NCBI RefSeq assembly: GCF_014635245.1
Contig: NZ_BMCP01000004.1
Location: forward strand, 1 to 64,000
Reading direction: 5' to 3'
Length of the DNA stretch: 64,000 nt
Source of the DNA: Agaricicola taiwanensis
GTDB taxonomy: Bacteria > Pseudomonadota > Alphaproteobacteria > Rhizobiales > Methylopilaceae
The notes under the pieces are model-generated. The model saw only the letters and a list, made by a program, of their open reading frames with translations, was not told the origin of the DNA and did not search any database. This document shows, piece after piece, positions 57,512 to 64,000 of this stretch. Both the position numbers and the translations under genes were made by a program. Each line of letters begins with the position of its first letter. Position 1 is the stretch's first letter.

Positions 57512-57851
57512 TCAGCGCCCGGAGCCCATCTGGAGCTGTGCCTCGAAGGACTTCTGGATGTGGAGGCGGGCCCGCTGCTCGGTCAGCGCCGCGTCGTGCT
57601 TCTCGATGGCGTCGACGAATGTCTTCGTGTTTGGCAGCGGCCGCAAAGTGGTCCTCGACCTTATAGGTGGTGGCGCGGATCAACGCCAGCGGATTGTTCA
57701 CGTCCTGCACGATGCGCAGGAGGTACTCGTCAAGCGCGGCCTCACAGAGCGCGTTGTGAAAGTCGCGGTTGGCAAATGTCCTGCTGTCCTCTGCGCGTCT
57801 CGTCAGCTTGCGCGTGTGCGTCTGCCTCGCACTTACACCGATTTGCTCCAC
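57512..57851 (-). pseudogene. Broken GntR-family regulator (FCD domain remnant)
   Basis: The minus strand from 57851 encodes a GntR FCD-domain segment (FANRDFHNALCEAA, YLLRIVQDVNNPLALIRATT, AAAKHE), then shifts frame. The domain resumes in another frame as VDAIEKHDAALTEQRARLH and ends with a TGA at 57512. The DNA-binding half is missing. It is a decayed regulator, probably once of the adjacent binding-protein locus. Confidence 0.8.
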
Positions 57852-57869
57852 GCCGCGTCATCCATAGCA

Positions 57870-57898
57870 TTGACAACCGGCAGCAAGTTACGTTTGAT
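57870..57898 (+). promoter_or_regulatory. Promoter of the amino-acid binding-protein gene
   Basis: Consensus TTGACA (57870-57875), 17 nt, TTTGAT (57893-57898). A TTTG-ATATA-CAAA inverted repeat (57893-57905) overlaps the -10 and could be an operator. An ATTCGCA half-site follows at 57912-57918. The start codon is about 50 nt downstream. Confidence 0.55.
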
Positions 57899-57954
57899 AT
57901 ACAAAACAAAAATTCGCAATTAAACGATCAACCTTCCAGAGGACAGAGGACACC

Positions 57955-58809
57955 ATGACCCTCATACAGAGACTTCGTTCGGCGCTTCTTGCGGCCTGTG
58001 CCCTCACCGGCCTCGCGGCAGTGGCGGCTCCGGCAGCAGCCGTCGCCAATACCTGGGATACGATCCAGGAGAGCGGCGTCATCCGCATCGGCGTTATTCC
58101 CAACCGCCCGCCGTATTTCTGGCAGGAGGATGGCGAGTGGGTCGGCTTCTCCGCCGAGATGGGCCGCGATCTCGCCAAGGCGCTCACCACGGAATTCGGC
58201 AAGGAAATCAAACCCGAATTCGTCATCACGTCCTGGACCACGGTGGTGCTTGATATCCAGGCCAACAAGGTCGACTCCTTCTTCGGTCTGTCGTTCTCCG
58301 AGGAACGCAAGAAGGCGCTGAACCTGGTCGGCCCCCTGTATTCGCTGCCGAACGTCGCGCTCAACGCGGTCAACTTCAAACCGTCCGGTGACAAATGGGA
58401 CGACTACAACAAGCCTGATGTGAAGGTGGCCGTCGTAATGGGCACCACGGACGAGCAGTCGGCACGCAAGTTCCTGCCCAATGCGGATATCCGCGCTCTG
58501 AAGGGCATGGCCGAGGCCGTGCTCGATGTGCAGTCGGGCAACTCCAATGCGCTCGTCACCACGGTGCTGACCGGCCTCGGTGCGCTCAAGGCGAACAAGA
58601 GCCTCGGCTCCATGACCGTACTGATGCCGGCGCATACATTGCCTTCATTCGGCGGCACACGCCGTGACGGCGACGATCGGTTTGCCCAGTGGTTGCAGAA
58701 GTGGGCCGAAACCTATCGTGCCGAAGGCAAGAGCAAGGAAGTCATTTTCAACGCGATGAACAAGCTGGACCTTGATGTTTCGCAGATTCCGGCCGACGTA
58801 AAGTTCTGA
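57955..58809 (+). CDS. Amino-acid-type ABC substrate-binding protein (family 3)
   Basis: 284 residues. A signal peptide covers about 1-31. The family 3 fold starts WDTIQESGVIRIGVIPNRPPYFWQ and continues with VGFSAEMGRDLAKAL, TSWTTVVLDIQANKVDSFFG and SEERKKALNLVGPL. It probably feeds the GlnQ-like ATPase and permease encoded at the right end of the window, and so the aminotransferase/DapA-like pathway. Confidence 0.9.
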   Translation: MTLIQRLRSALLAACALTGLAAVAAPAAAVANTWDTIQESGVIRIGVIPNRPPYFWQEDGEWVGFSAEMGRDLAKALTTEFGKEIKPEFVITSWTTVVLDIQANKVDSFFGLSFSEERKKALNLVGPLYSLPNVALNAVNFKPSGDKWDDYNKPDVKVAVVMGTTDEQSARKFLPNADIRALKGMAEAVLDVQSGNSNALVTTVLTGLGALKANKSLGSMTVLMPAHTLPSFGGTRRDGDDRFAQWLQKWAETYRAEGKSKEVIFNAMNKLDLDVSQIPADVKF

Positions 58810-58819
58810 TTTCACGATG

Positions 58820-58846
58820 GCGGTTGCCGGTCTGACCGGCGACCGC
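58820..58846 (+). terminator. 12-bp hairpin after the binding-protein gene
   Basis: GCGGTTGCCGGT (58820-58831) pairs with ACCGGCGACCGC (58835-58846), one G-U pair, over a CTG loop. It is 11 nt after the stop. No run of T follows directly, so it may terminate weakly or stabilise the transcript. Confidence 0.55.
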
Positions 58847-58928
58847 TGCCCGCCTGTCTTCCGTCAAAAACACAGGACTGACGGCAGGGAGATGCGATAC
58901 ACCTATCGCGGAAGAGTCGGGGAGACGC

Positions 58929-59759
58929 ATGAGCATTGTCGAGGAAGAAGGCGCTGACGGCCAGGAAGCGCACAAGAACCACGACATCTACTTCGTTCCC
59001 GGCTTGCGCCGAGGATTGCTTCTCCTGGAAACCGTTGCCGACGCCCGGCGCCCCCTGAGCGTATCGGAGATCGCGAAGCGCCTGAAGCTGACGCGCTCCA
59101 CGGTCTTCCGCCTGACCTATACCCTGCGCTTCATGGGCTTCCTGGAAGAGGTGGCGGACAGCAAGAGCTTCACGCTGGGGCCCCGTGTTCTCAACATCGG
59201 CTATGCCTTCCTGGCGTCCAAGGACATCATCGAGGTCTCGCGGGCGGACCTGGAGATCCTGCGCGACAACACCAATGTCTCCGCCCATCTTGCCATCCGC
59301 GACCGCAAGGAGTTGCTCTATCTCTCCTGCGTCCAGACGCGCTCGGGCTTCCTGTCCAACCTCAATGTCGGCACGCGGCTCCCGGCCTATGCGACGCCCA
59401 TGGGCTGGCTGCTGCTGTCGGACCTGTCCAATCGCGAGCTCAACGCCCTTTTCGGTGAAGATGAATTCGAGCCCATGACGGACCAGACCCCGGCCAACCT
59501 GGCGGCGCTCATGGTGAAGGTCTCCGAGGCGGCGGTGAAGGGCTACATGGTCAGCCGCGGCGCGGTGGAACCGGGCGGCTCATCGATCGCGGCGCCCATT
59601 CTGGACCGCGACGGCAAGGTGGTGGCGGCCATCGACATCTCCGGCCCTGACACCGCTTTCGATCTGACGCAGATCGAGACCCGCGACGTTCAGGAGGTGG
59701 TCAGTGCCGCGCTCAGGATCTCGGCGCGCCTCGGCTATACTCCGAACCGGGGCTCGTAG
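58929..59759 (+). CDS. IclR-family transcriptional regulator
   Basis: 276 residues: winged helix at ~25-90 (LSVSEIAKRLKLTRSTVFRLTYTLRFMGFLEEV) and effector domain at ~100-270 (GTRLPAYATPMGWLLL, GAVEPGGSSIAAPI). It sits between the binding protein and the converging SDR/aminotransferase operon and is their likely regulator. It is only distantly similar to the IclR protein at 34830. Confidence 0.9.
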   Translation: MSIVEEEGADGQEAHKNHDIYFVPGLRRGLLLLETVADARRPLSVSEIAKRLKLTRSTVFRLTYTLRFMGFLEEVADSKSFTLGPRVLNIGYAFLASKDIIEVSRADLEILRDNTNVSAHLAIRDRKELLYLSCVQTRSGFLSNLNVGTRLPAYATPMGWLLLSDLSNRELNALFGEDEFEPMTDQTPANLAALMVKVSEAAVKGYMVSRGAVEPGGSSIAAPILDRDGKVVAAIDISGPDTAFDLTQIETRDVQEVVSAALRISARLGYTPNRGS

Positions 59760-59770
59760 CGACGTGTGAA

Positions 59771-59798
59771 GGCGGCTTCCGGCCAAGCCGAAGCCGCC
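59771..59798. terminator. Bidirectional hairpin between converging genes
   Basis: GGCGGCTTC (59771-59779) pairs with GAAGCCGCC (59790-59798); an inner GGC-CAA-GCC stem extends it. It separates the IclR gene stop from the SDR stop. No long T tract. Confidence 0.55.
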
Positions 59799-59805
59799 GC
59801 CCGTG

Positions 59806-60588
59806 TTACATGCGGCCGGCGTCGACCTTGATGCGCTCGCCCGTGAGCGAGGAGGAGGCGTCGCTTGCCAGAAACAGCGCGACATCCGCCACTTCCTCCG
59901 GTTCCACCCAGCGTCTGAGCGCGGCCTTGTCGGTGTAATTGACGCGGATGATCTCCTCGGCCGGCCGGTTCTCGGCCTTGACGCGAGCCGCGATCACGCG
60001 CTGCATCAGCTCACCGTTGATGGCGCCGGGGCAGAGCGCGTTGACGCGGATATTATCGACGCCGACTTCATGAGCCACGGCCTCGGTGATGCCGATGACC
60101 GCGAATTTGGTGGCGGTATAGGCCGCGCGCATGGGATAGCCGCGCAGCCCCATCAGCGAGGACATGTTGATGATGGCGCCGCCGCCGCGTTTTCTCAACT
60201 CGGGAACGGCATATTTGATGCCGAGGATGGTGCCGCGGATGTTGATCGCCATGGTCTCGTCCCATTGACCGATGTCGAGATCCTCGGCCTTCGCCACCTG
60301 GCCGGTGACACCGGCATTGTTGACGATGACGTCGAGCCCGCCGAAGCGCGATACGGCCCCCGTGATCAACGCCTTGACGCTTTCCTCGCTGGTGACATCG
60401 GTGGGCACCGCCACCGCGCCAATGCTCTCGGCAGCCTTGCCAAGCACGTCCTTGCTGCGGCCGGCGATCAGAACCGAGGCTCCGGCTTCGACGAAGCGCG
60501 CGGCGATGGCAAGCCCGATGCCGGTGCCGCCGCCGGTGACGATGGCGGTCTTGCCCTCCAGCGGGCGGTTCAGATTCTTCTCAGTCAT
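59806..60588 (-). CDS. SDR-family oxidoreductase
   Basis: 260-residue classical SDR: GGGTGIGLAIA (cofactor loop), NNAG, NMSSL, YTATK (YxxxK) and the closing TGERIKVDAG. It is the last gene of the minus operon, after the aminotransferase gene (13 nt). It would act on the keto or hydroxy acid produced in this locus. ATG 60588 begins MTEKNLNRPLEGK. Confidence 0.9.
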   Translation of the reverse strand: MTEKNLNRPLEGKTAIVTGGGTGIGLAIAARFVEAGASVLIAGRSKDVLGKAAESIGAVAVPTDVTSEESVKALITGAVSRFGGLDVIVNNAGVTGQVAKAEDLDIGQWDETMAINIRGTILGIKYAVPELRKRGGGAIINMSSLMGLRGYPMRAAYTATKFAVIGITEAVAHEVGVDNIRVNALCPGAINGELMQRVIAARVKAENRPAEEIIRVNYTDKAALRRWVEPEEVADVALFLASDASSSLTGERIKVDAGRM

Positions 60589-60601
60589 GAGCTTTGGTCT
60601 T

Positions 60602-61981
60602 TCACTGCGTGACAATGGTCTTGAAGGCGTCGATGAAAACGTCGATCTGTTCCGGCGTGGTGACGGTGGAGATCGCGCCCGACAGCGTCGGCGTCATCAG
60701 GAAGCCCTCGTTGAGCATGGCGAGGGACACCGCGTTCTCCCAGGCCTTGTTGGAGGCAGCGCCGTCGCGGTAATTGCGGATGGTGTTGCCCGTGGCCGTG
60801 ATCTTGAACAGCGAGCCGGAGCCGGTGACCTGCAGCGGCAGGCCTTCGCAGATGGCGGCAAGGCGGCGGCGGATGTCGTCACCTGTTCGGTTGAAGGCGG
60901 CGAAGACCTCGGGCGTCAGGCGCTCCATGGTCGCATAGCCCGCCACCGCCACCATGGGATTGGCATTGAAGGTGCCGGCATGGGTGACGCGGAAGCCGAG
61001 CGCTGGGCTCGACAGATCAAGCACATCGGCGCGCCCGGCAATGGCCCCCACGGGGAAGCCGCCGCCGATGATCTTGCCGAGCGTGGTGAGATCGGGCGCG
61101 ACACCCATCAGCCCTTGCGCGCCGTTGTAGCCGACGCGGAAGGCGATCACCTCGTCGAAGATGAGCACGATGTTATGGCGGTCGCAAAGCGCGCGGGCTT
61201 CAAGCAGGAAGTCCTTGTCCGGCATCAGGAGGCCGATGCGGTTGGCCATGGGCTCAACCAGCATCACGCCGATCTCGGCGTGATGCGCTTCAACATAGGC
61301 ACGCAGAGCCTCGATGTCGTTGAAGGGCAGAACCGCCATGCGGCCGTCGGTGCCGGCGAGGCCGGCGCTTTCGGCAACCGGGATGGGGGACCGGATCTCG
61401 CCCGCCTGCGCCAGCGAGGGGCTGACCGACCAGGAGACATCGTCATAGGAACCGTGGTAGCTGCCCTCGAACTTCAACACGACCGGTTTTTTGGAGAAGG
61501 CGCGGCCGAAACGCACCGCCATCATGACGGCCTCGGAGCCGGAGTTGGCAAAGCGTAGCCGCTCGGTAGAGGGAAGACGGTCGATCAGCAGTTCAGCCAG
61601 CGGCAATTCATATTCGGTCGGGCCGAAATAAGCGGTGCCCTTGCGGAGCTGCTGCTCGGCGGCGGCCAGCACATGGGGGTGGGCGTGCCCCAGCGGCAGC
61701 GACGTGGCGTTGAACCACATATCGACGACGGTGCGGCCGTCGACGTCCTTCAGAAGACTGCCGCTGCCGGAGGCGATGAAGGGCGCATAGGGTTTGCGCA
61801 TGACGGCATCGCGCGTGAAGCCGCCGGGAAAAACCTCGCGGGCCCTGGCGAAGAGTTCGGCGGATTTCGGTGTGAGCTGACGGTATCTCGCCTCGATCTC
61901 ACCAGCGCGCGCAAGAAGGGCGCCGTAGTAGTCGTTGTCTCGCATGGCATGAGGCCCGGCGAGATCTGCTGTCATGGACAT
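60602..61981 (-). CDS. Class III aminotransferase, glutamate-1-semialdehyde aminomutase-like
   Basis: 459-residue PLP enzyme. The Schiff-base lysine is about K303 in TTLGKIIGGGFP; other marks are FANSGSEAVMMAVR, FEGSYHGSYDD, FDEVIAFRVG and HAGTFNANPM. The resemblance to HemL is strong, but it sits among catabolic genes, so it likely transaminates an amino acid or amine. GGAGAA lies 6 nt before ATG 61981. Confidence 0.9.
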   Translation of the reverse strand: MSMTADLAGPHAMRDNDYYGALLARAGEIEARYRQLTPKSAELFARAREVFPGGFTRDAVMRKPYAPFIASGSGSLLKDVDGRTVVDMWFNATSLPLGHAHPHVLAAAEQQLRKGTAYFGPTEYELPLAELLIDRLPSTERLRFANSGSEAVMMAVRFGRAFSKKPVVLKFEGSYHGSYDDVSWSVSPSLAQAGEIRSPIPVAESAGLAGTDGRMAVLPFNDIEALRAYVEAHHAEIGVMLVEPMANRIGLLMPDKDFLLEARALCDRHNIVLIFDEVIAFRVGYNGAQGLMGVAPDLTTLGKIIGGGFPVGAIAGRADVLDLSSPALGFRVTHAGTFNANPMVAVAGYATMERLTPEVFAAFNRTGDDIRRRLAAICEGLPLQVTGSGSLFKITATGNTIRNYRDGAASNKAWENAVSLAMLNEGFLMTPTLSGAISTVTTPEQIDVFIDAFKTIVTQ

Positions 61982-62014
61982 TGAGGTTCTCCATCGAACC
62001 GGAACGGAGTGATG

Positions 62015-62935
62015 TCAGGCGGCGCTGGAGGCCCGCGCCTGATCGAGAAAGCCGCTTTTCTCCATGACCGCGCGCAGCTGGGCGCGCTGCGCCTCGGTCA
62101 GCGGACGGATGGGATCGCGGGTTCGGCCGCCCGGACGGCCGATGAGATCAAGCGAGGCCTTGACGCTGGCGGGGAAGGTGCCGAGCCCAAAGAAGGAGGT
62201 CAGCATGGTGGCCATCTCGCTCTGGATCCGGCGCGCGGTTTCAAGGTCGCCTTCCATGACCGCCTTGTAGAACTTCGGCGAGGTGGAGCCGAAGACCGGC
62301 GTGCCGGAGTCCATGTAACCGACCGCGCCTTCGCTGAGGGCGGCGAGGCCGAAGAAGGATGCATAGCCGGCAAAAACGCTGATGCGGTCCCCCGTGGTGC
62401 GGATGACGGAGGAGAGGAAACCCCAGTCCTTGGAGCTCTCCTTGATGGCGATCACCTTCTCGGTGTCGGCCAAGCGGTTGATCAGATCGAGGCTGAGGTT
62501 GATGCCGGTCCGGCGGGGAATGTTGTAGAGCAGGATCGGCAGTTCGGAGGCGGCGACGATCCTGTCGTAATGGTCGGCGACCTCTTCCTCGCCCGCCATG
62601 ATGTACCAAGGCGCCGAGACCATGGCGACGCTGCAGCCGGCCTTCGCCGCCTGCGAGATCTTCTTCAGGACCTCATCGACGAAGATGGCGCTGCAGCCGG
62701 CCACGACCGGAACGCGGCCTTTGGCGGCCTCGACGGCGGTCCGGAAGACGATGAACCTCTCGTCGTCGTTGAGAGCCCAGCTCTCGCCGGTGCAACCGTT
62801 GACGAGAAGGCCATCGACGCCATCGTTGACCACGGTTTCGGCCAGAATGCCGAAGCCCTCCGCGTTCAGCGACTGATCCTCATGGAAGGGGGTAGTCAGG
62901 GCGGGGATGACGCCGCGGAAATCAGGATTCTTCAT
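62015..62935 (-). CDS. Dihydrodipicolinate synthase/N-acetylneuraminate lyase-family aldolase
   Basis: 306-residue TIM-barrel class I aldolase. The Schiff-base lysine lies in VIAIKESSKDW, the general Tyr in LLYNIPRRTG, and the GxxGE motif appears as GCTGES. This family makes or cleaves 2-keto acids via pyruvate. In this context an aldol cleavage or dehydration of a keto acid from the aminotransferase is more likely than lysine biosynthesis. It lies 33 nt before the aminotransferase gene. Confidence 0.92.
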   Translation of the reverse strand: MKNPDFRGVIPALTTPFHEDQSLNAEGFGILAETVVNDGVDGLLVNGCTGESWALNDDERFIVFRTAVEAAKGRVPVVAGCSAIFVDEVLKKISQAAKAGCSVAMVSAPWYIMAGEEEVADHYDRIVAASELPILLYNIPRRTGINLSLDLINRLADTEKVIAIKESSKDWGFLSSVIRTTGDRISVFAGYASFFGLAALSEGAVGYMDSGTPVFGSTSPKFYKAVMEGDLETARRIQSEMATMLTSFFGLGTFPASVKASLDLIGRPGGRTRDPIRPLTEAQRAQLRAVMEKSGFLDQARASSAA

Positions 62936-62956
62936 GAGAGTGCTCCTCGAGGCCGA

Positions 62957-63751
62957 TCAGTGGGCGCCGTCGCGCGTATGGAAACGGGACATGAATGATT
63001 GGGTGCGTGGGTTCTGCGGCCGGCCGAACATGTCGTCGGCCGAGCCTTCCTCCGCGATCACGCCGGCGTCCATGAAGGAGACGCGGTTTGCGACATCACG
63101 GGCAAAGCCCATCTCATGGGTGACGATGATCATGGTCTTGCCCTCATGGGCGAGGCCGCGCATGACCTTGAGAACTTCGTCCACGAGTTCAGGATCGAGC
63201 GCCGAGGTTGCCTCGTCGAACAGGATGACGTCGGGCTCCATGGCGAGCGCCCGGGCGATGGCGACACGCTGCGCCTGACCGCCCGAAAGATTACGGGGAT
63301 AGACATCGGCCTTCTCGGCGAGACCAACCTTGGCCAGAAGCGCCAGTGCCTGCTCGCGCGCCTCCGCCTTGGCCACACCCTTCACGATGCGGGGCCCGGC
63401 CATGACGTTTTGAGCGGCCGTCATATGGGGAAAGAGGTCAAACTGCTGGAACACCATGCCGAGGTGGGTGCGGAAGCGTTCCAGCTGGCGCGACGGCGGC
63501 ATGCCGCCGCCCGTGGTGAAGGTGAAGCGCTCGCTTCCCACCTCGACCATGCCGCTGGTGGGCTGTTCCAGAAGGTTCACGCAGCGCAGCAGGGTGGACT
63601 TGCCGCAGCCGGAGGGGCCGATCAGCACCCGAACGTCGCCGGGCGCGACCTCAAGCGAGACGCCTTTCAGGGCTACGTGACCATTGGGATAGGTCTTGTG
63701 GATGTCGGTGAGGCGGATCATCGGCTCGGGCGTGGGGGTCGTCATGGTCAT
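62957..63751 (-). CDS. Amino-acid ABC transporter ATP-binding protein (GlnQ-like)
   Basis: 264 residues: Walker [11 protein letters not shown]-loop [15 protein letters not shown], signature LSGGQAQRV, Walker [12 protein letters not shown] and switch His in IVTHEMGFA. Polar amino-acid uptake family. It lies between the permease (11 nt) and the DapA-like gene (21 nt). Confidence 0.95.
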   Translation of the reverse strand: MTMTTPTPEPMIRLTDIHKTYPNGHVALKGVSLEVAPGDVRVLIGPSGCGKSTLLRCVNLLEQPTSGMVEVGSERFTFTTGGGMPPSRQLERFRTHLGMVFQQFDLFPHMTAAQNVMAGPRIVKGVAKAEAREQALALLAKVGLAEKADVYPRNLSGGQAQRVAIARALAMEPDVILFDEATSALDPELVDEVLKVMRGLAHEGKTMIIVTHEMGFARDVANRVSFMDAGVIAEEGSADDMFGRPQNPRTQSFMSRFHTRDGAH

Positions 63752-63762
63752 GGCGGGCCTCC

Positions 63763-64000
63763 TCAGCGATCGACCCGCGCTTCAAGGCGCTTGGCGAGCT
63801 TGGTGAGCGGATAGAGGATGACAAAATATATGGCGGAGACGGCGGTGTAGGTCTCGAGCGGCCGGTAGGTGTAGGCCGCGATCTCGTAGCTCTTGTACAT
63901 GAGGTCGGGCACGGCCACGACGTAGAGCAGCGAGGTGTTCTTGAGCTGCAGCACCGACTGGTTGACGAAGGGCGGCACCATGCGCCGGGCGGCCTGCGGC
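63763..64000 (-). CDS. Amino-acid ABC transporter permease (HisM/GlnP type), 5' part outside window
   Basis: The visible C-terminal ~79 residues contain the end of the EAA loop ([14 protein letters not shown]) and [19 protein letters not shown], then one more membrane segment and a basic tail. The gene continues past 64000. It is the channel partner of the GlnQ-like ATPase. Confidence 0.92.
   Translation of the reverse strand, partial: PQAARRMVPPFVNQSVLQLKNTSLLYVVAVPDLMYKSYEIAAYTYRPLETYTAVSAIYFVILYPLTKLAKRLEARVDR

Noticed and set aside
60602..61981. hemL (haem biosynthesis) as a firm name
   Set aside because: The family match is real, but the catabolic operon context makes another transamination more likely; no symbol was given.

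Overview
This window is a high-GC chromosomal segment of an alphaproteobacterium, most likely in the order Hyphomicrobiales (Rhizobiales). The evidence is the gene order (queE-queD-queC, lpoA-like/rsmI/yraN/gshB, an OlsB-type acyltransferase next to maeB and mutS), a GTTC-N7-GTTC alphaproteobacterial LexA box, a genomically encoded CCA on the one tRNA, and a REP-like palindrome of the kind common in that order. No rRNA, CRISPR array, complete IS element or prophage was seen. The genus cannot be decided from the sequence alone.

Region 1 (1-17.7 kb) is mainly housekeeping: tRNA-Ser(GGA), a small membrane protein, an msrA 3'-half remnant, a TauE/SafE permease, murein endopeptidase MepA, an SDR, the queuosine-precursor operon queE-queD-queC, lepA, a GNAT and a MarR regulator, an MBOAT O-acyltransferase with its SGNH-like partner, two small envelope proteins, then a divergent lpoA-like lipoprotein and rsmI-yraN-gshB, and two acetyltransferases.

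Region 2 (17.75-23.2 kb) appears to be a replaced block. A divergent map/comM pair sharing a LexA box is flanked on the left by a Bug/TctC-like protein gene without a signal peptide, and on the right by an NmrA-like reductase with an ECF41 sigma factor. Just outside these cassettes lie decayed second copies of the 3' ends of both map and comM, each in the orientation expected of a former native map/comM pair. This double scar suggests xenologous replacement.

Region 3 (23.3-34.8 kb) opens with the most unusual gene in the window. It encodes a 1105-residue protein with N-terminal ankyrin repeats, an M91 (NleD/XopG-type effector) zinc-protease domain with HELIH, a His/Gly-rich linker and two tandem copies of an unrecognised ~260-residue domain. 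A hybrid histidine kinase, an OlsB-like N-acyltransferase, a REP-like palindrome, maeB and mutS follow.

Region 4 (34.8-56.4 kb) is a ~21 kb catabolic regulon made of two divergent operons. The minus operon encodes two acyl-CoA dehydrogenases, a family III CoA-transferase, an FAH-family hydrolase, an MFS exporter, an MBL hydrolase, an M20 amidohydrolase and an MmgE/PrpD protein, followed by an IclR regulator gene. The plus operon encodes an HMG-CoA-lyase-like enzyme, a second MmgE/PrpD protein, a 25-codon ORF, a complete Dpp/Opp-type ABC transporter, an Old Yellow Enzyme and two MaoC-type hydratases. Matching palindromes ATTCGCANNGCGAAT lie near both promoters. The pathway looks like CoA-dependent breakdown of an unidentified branched or cyclic carboxylic acid.

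Region 5 (56.4-64 kb) holds an EF-hand protein, a glycine-zipper lipoprotein, an AT-rich stretch, a broken GntR/FCD regulator, and a second catabolic locus. That locus has an amino-acid-type binding protein, an IclR regulator, and a minus operon of SDR, class III aminotransferase, DapA-like aldolase/lyase, GlnQ-like ATPase and a permease cut by the window end.
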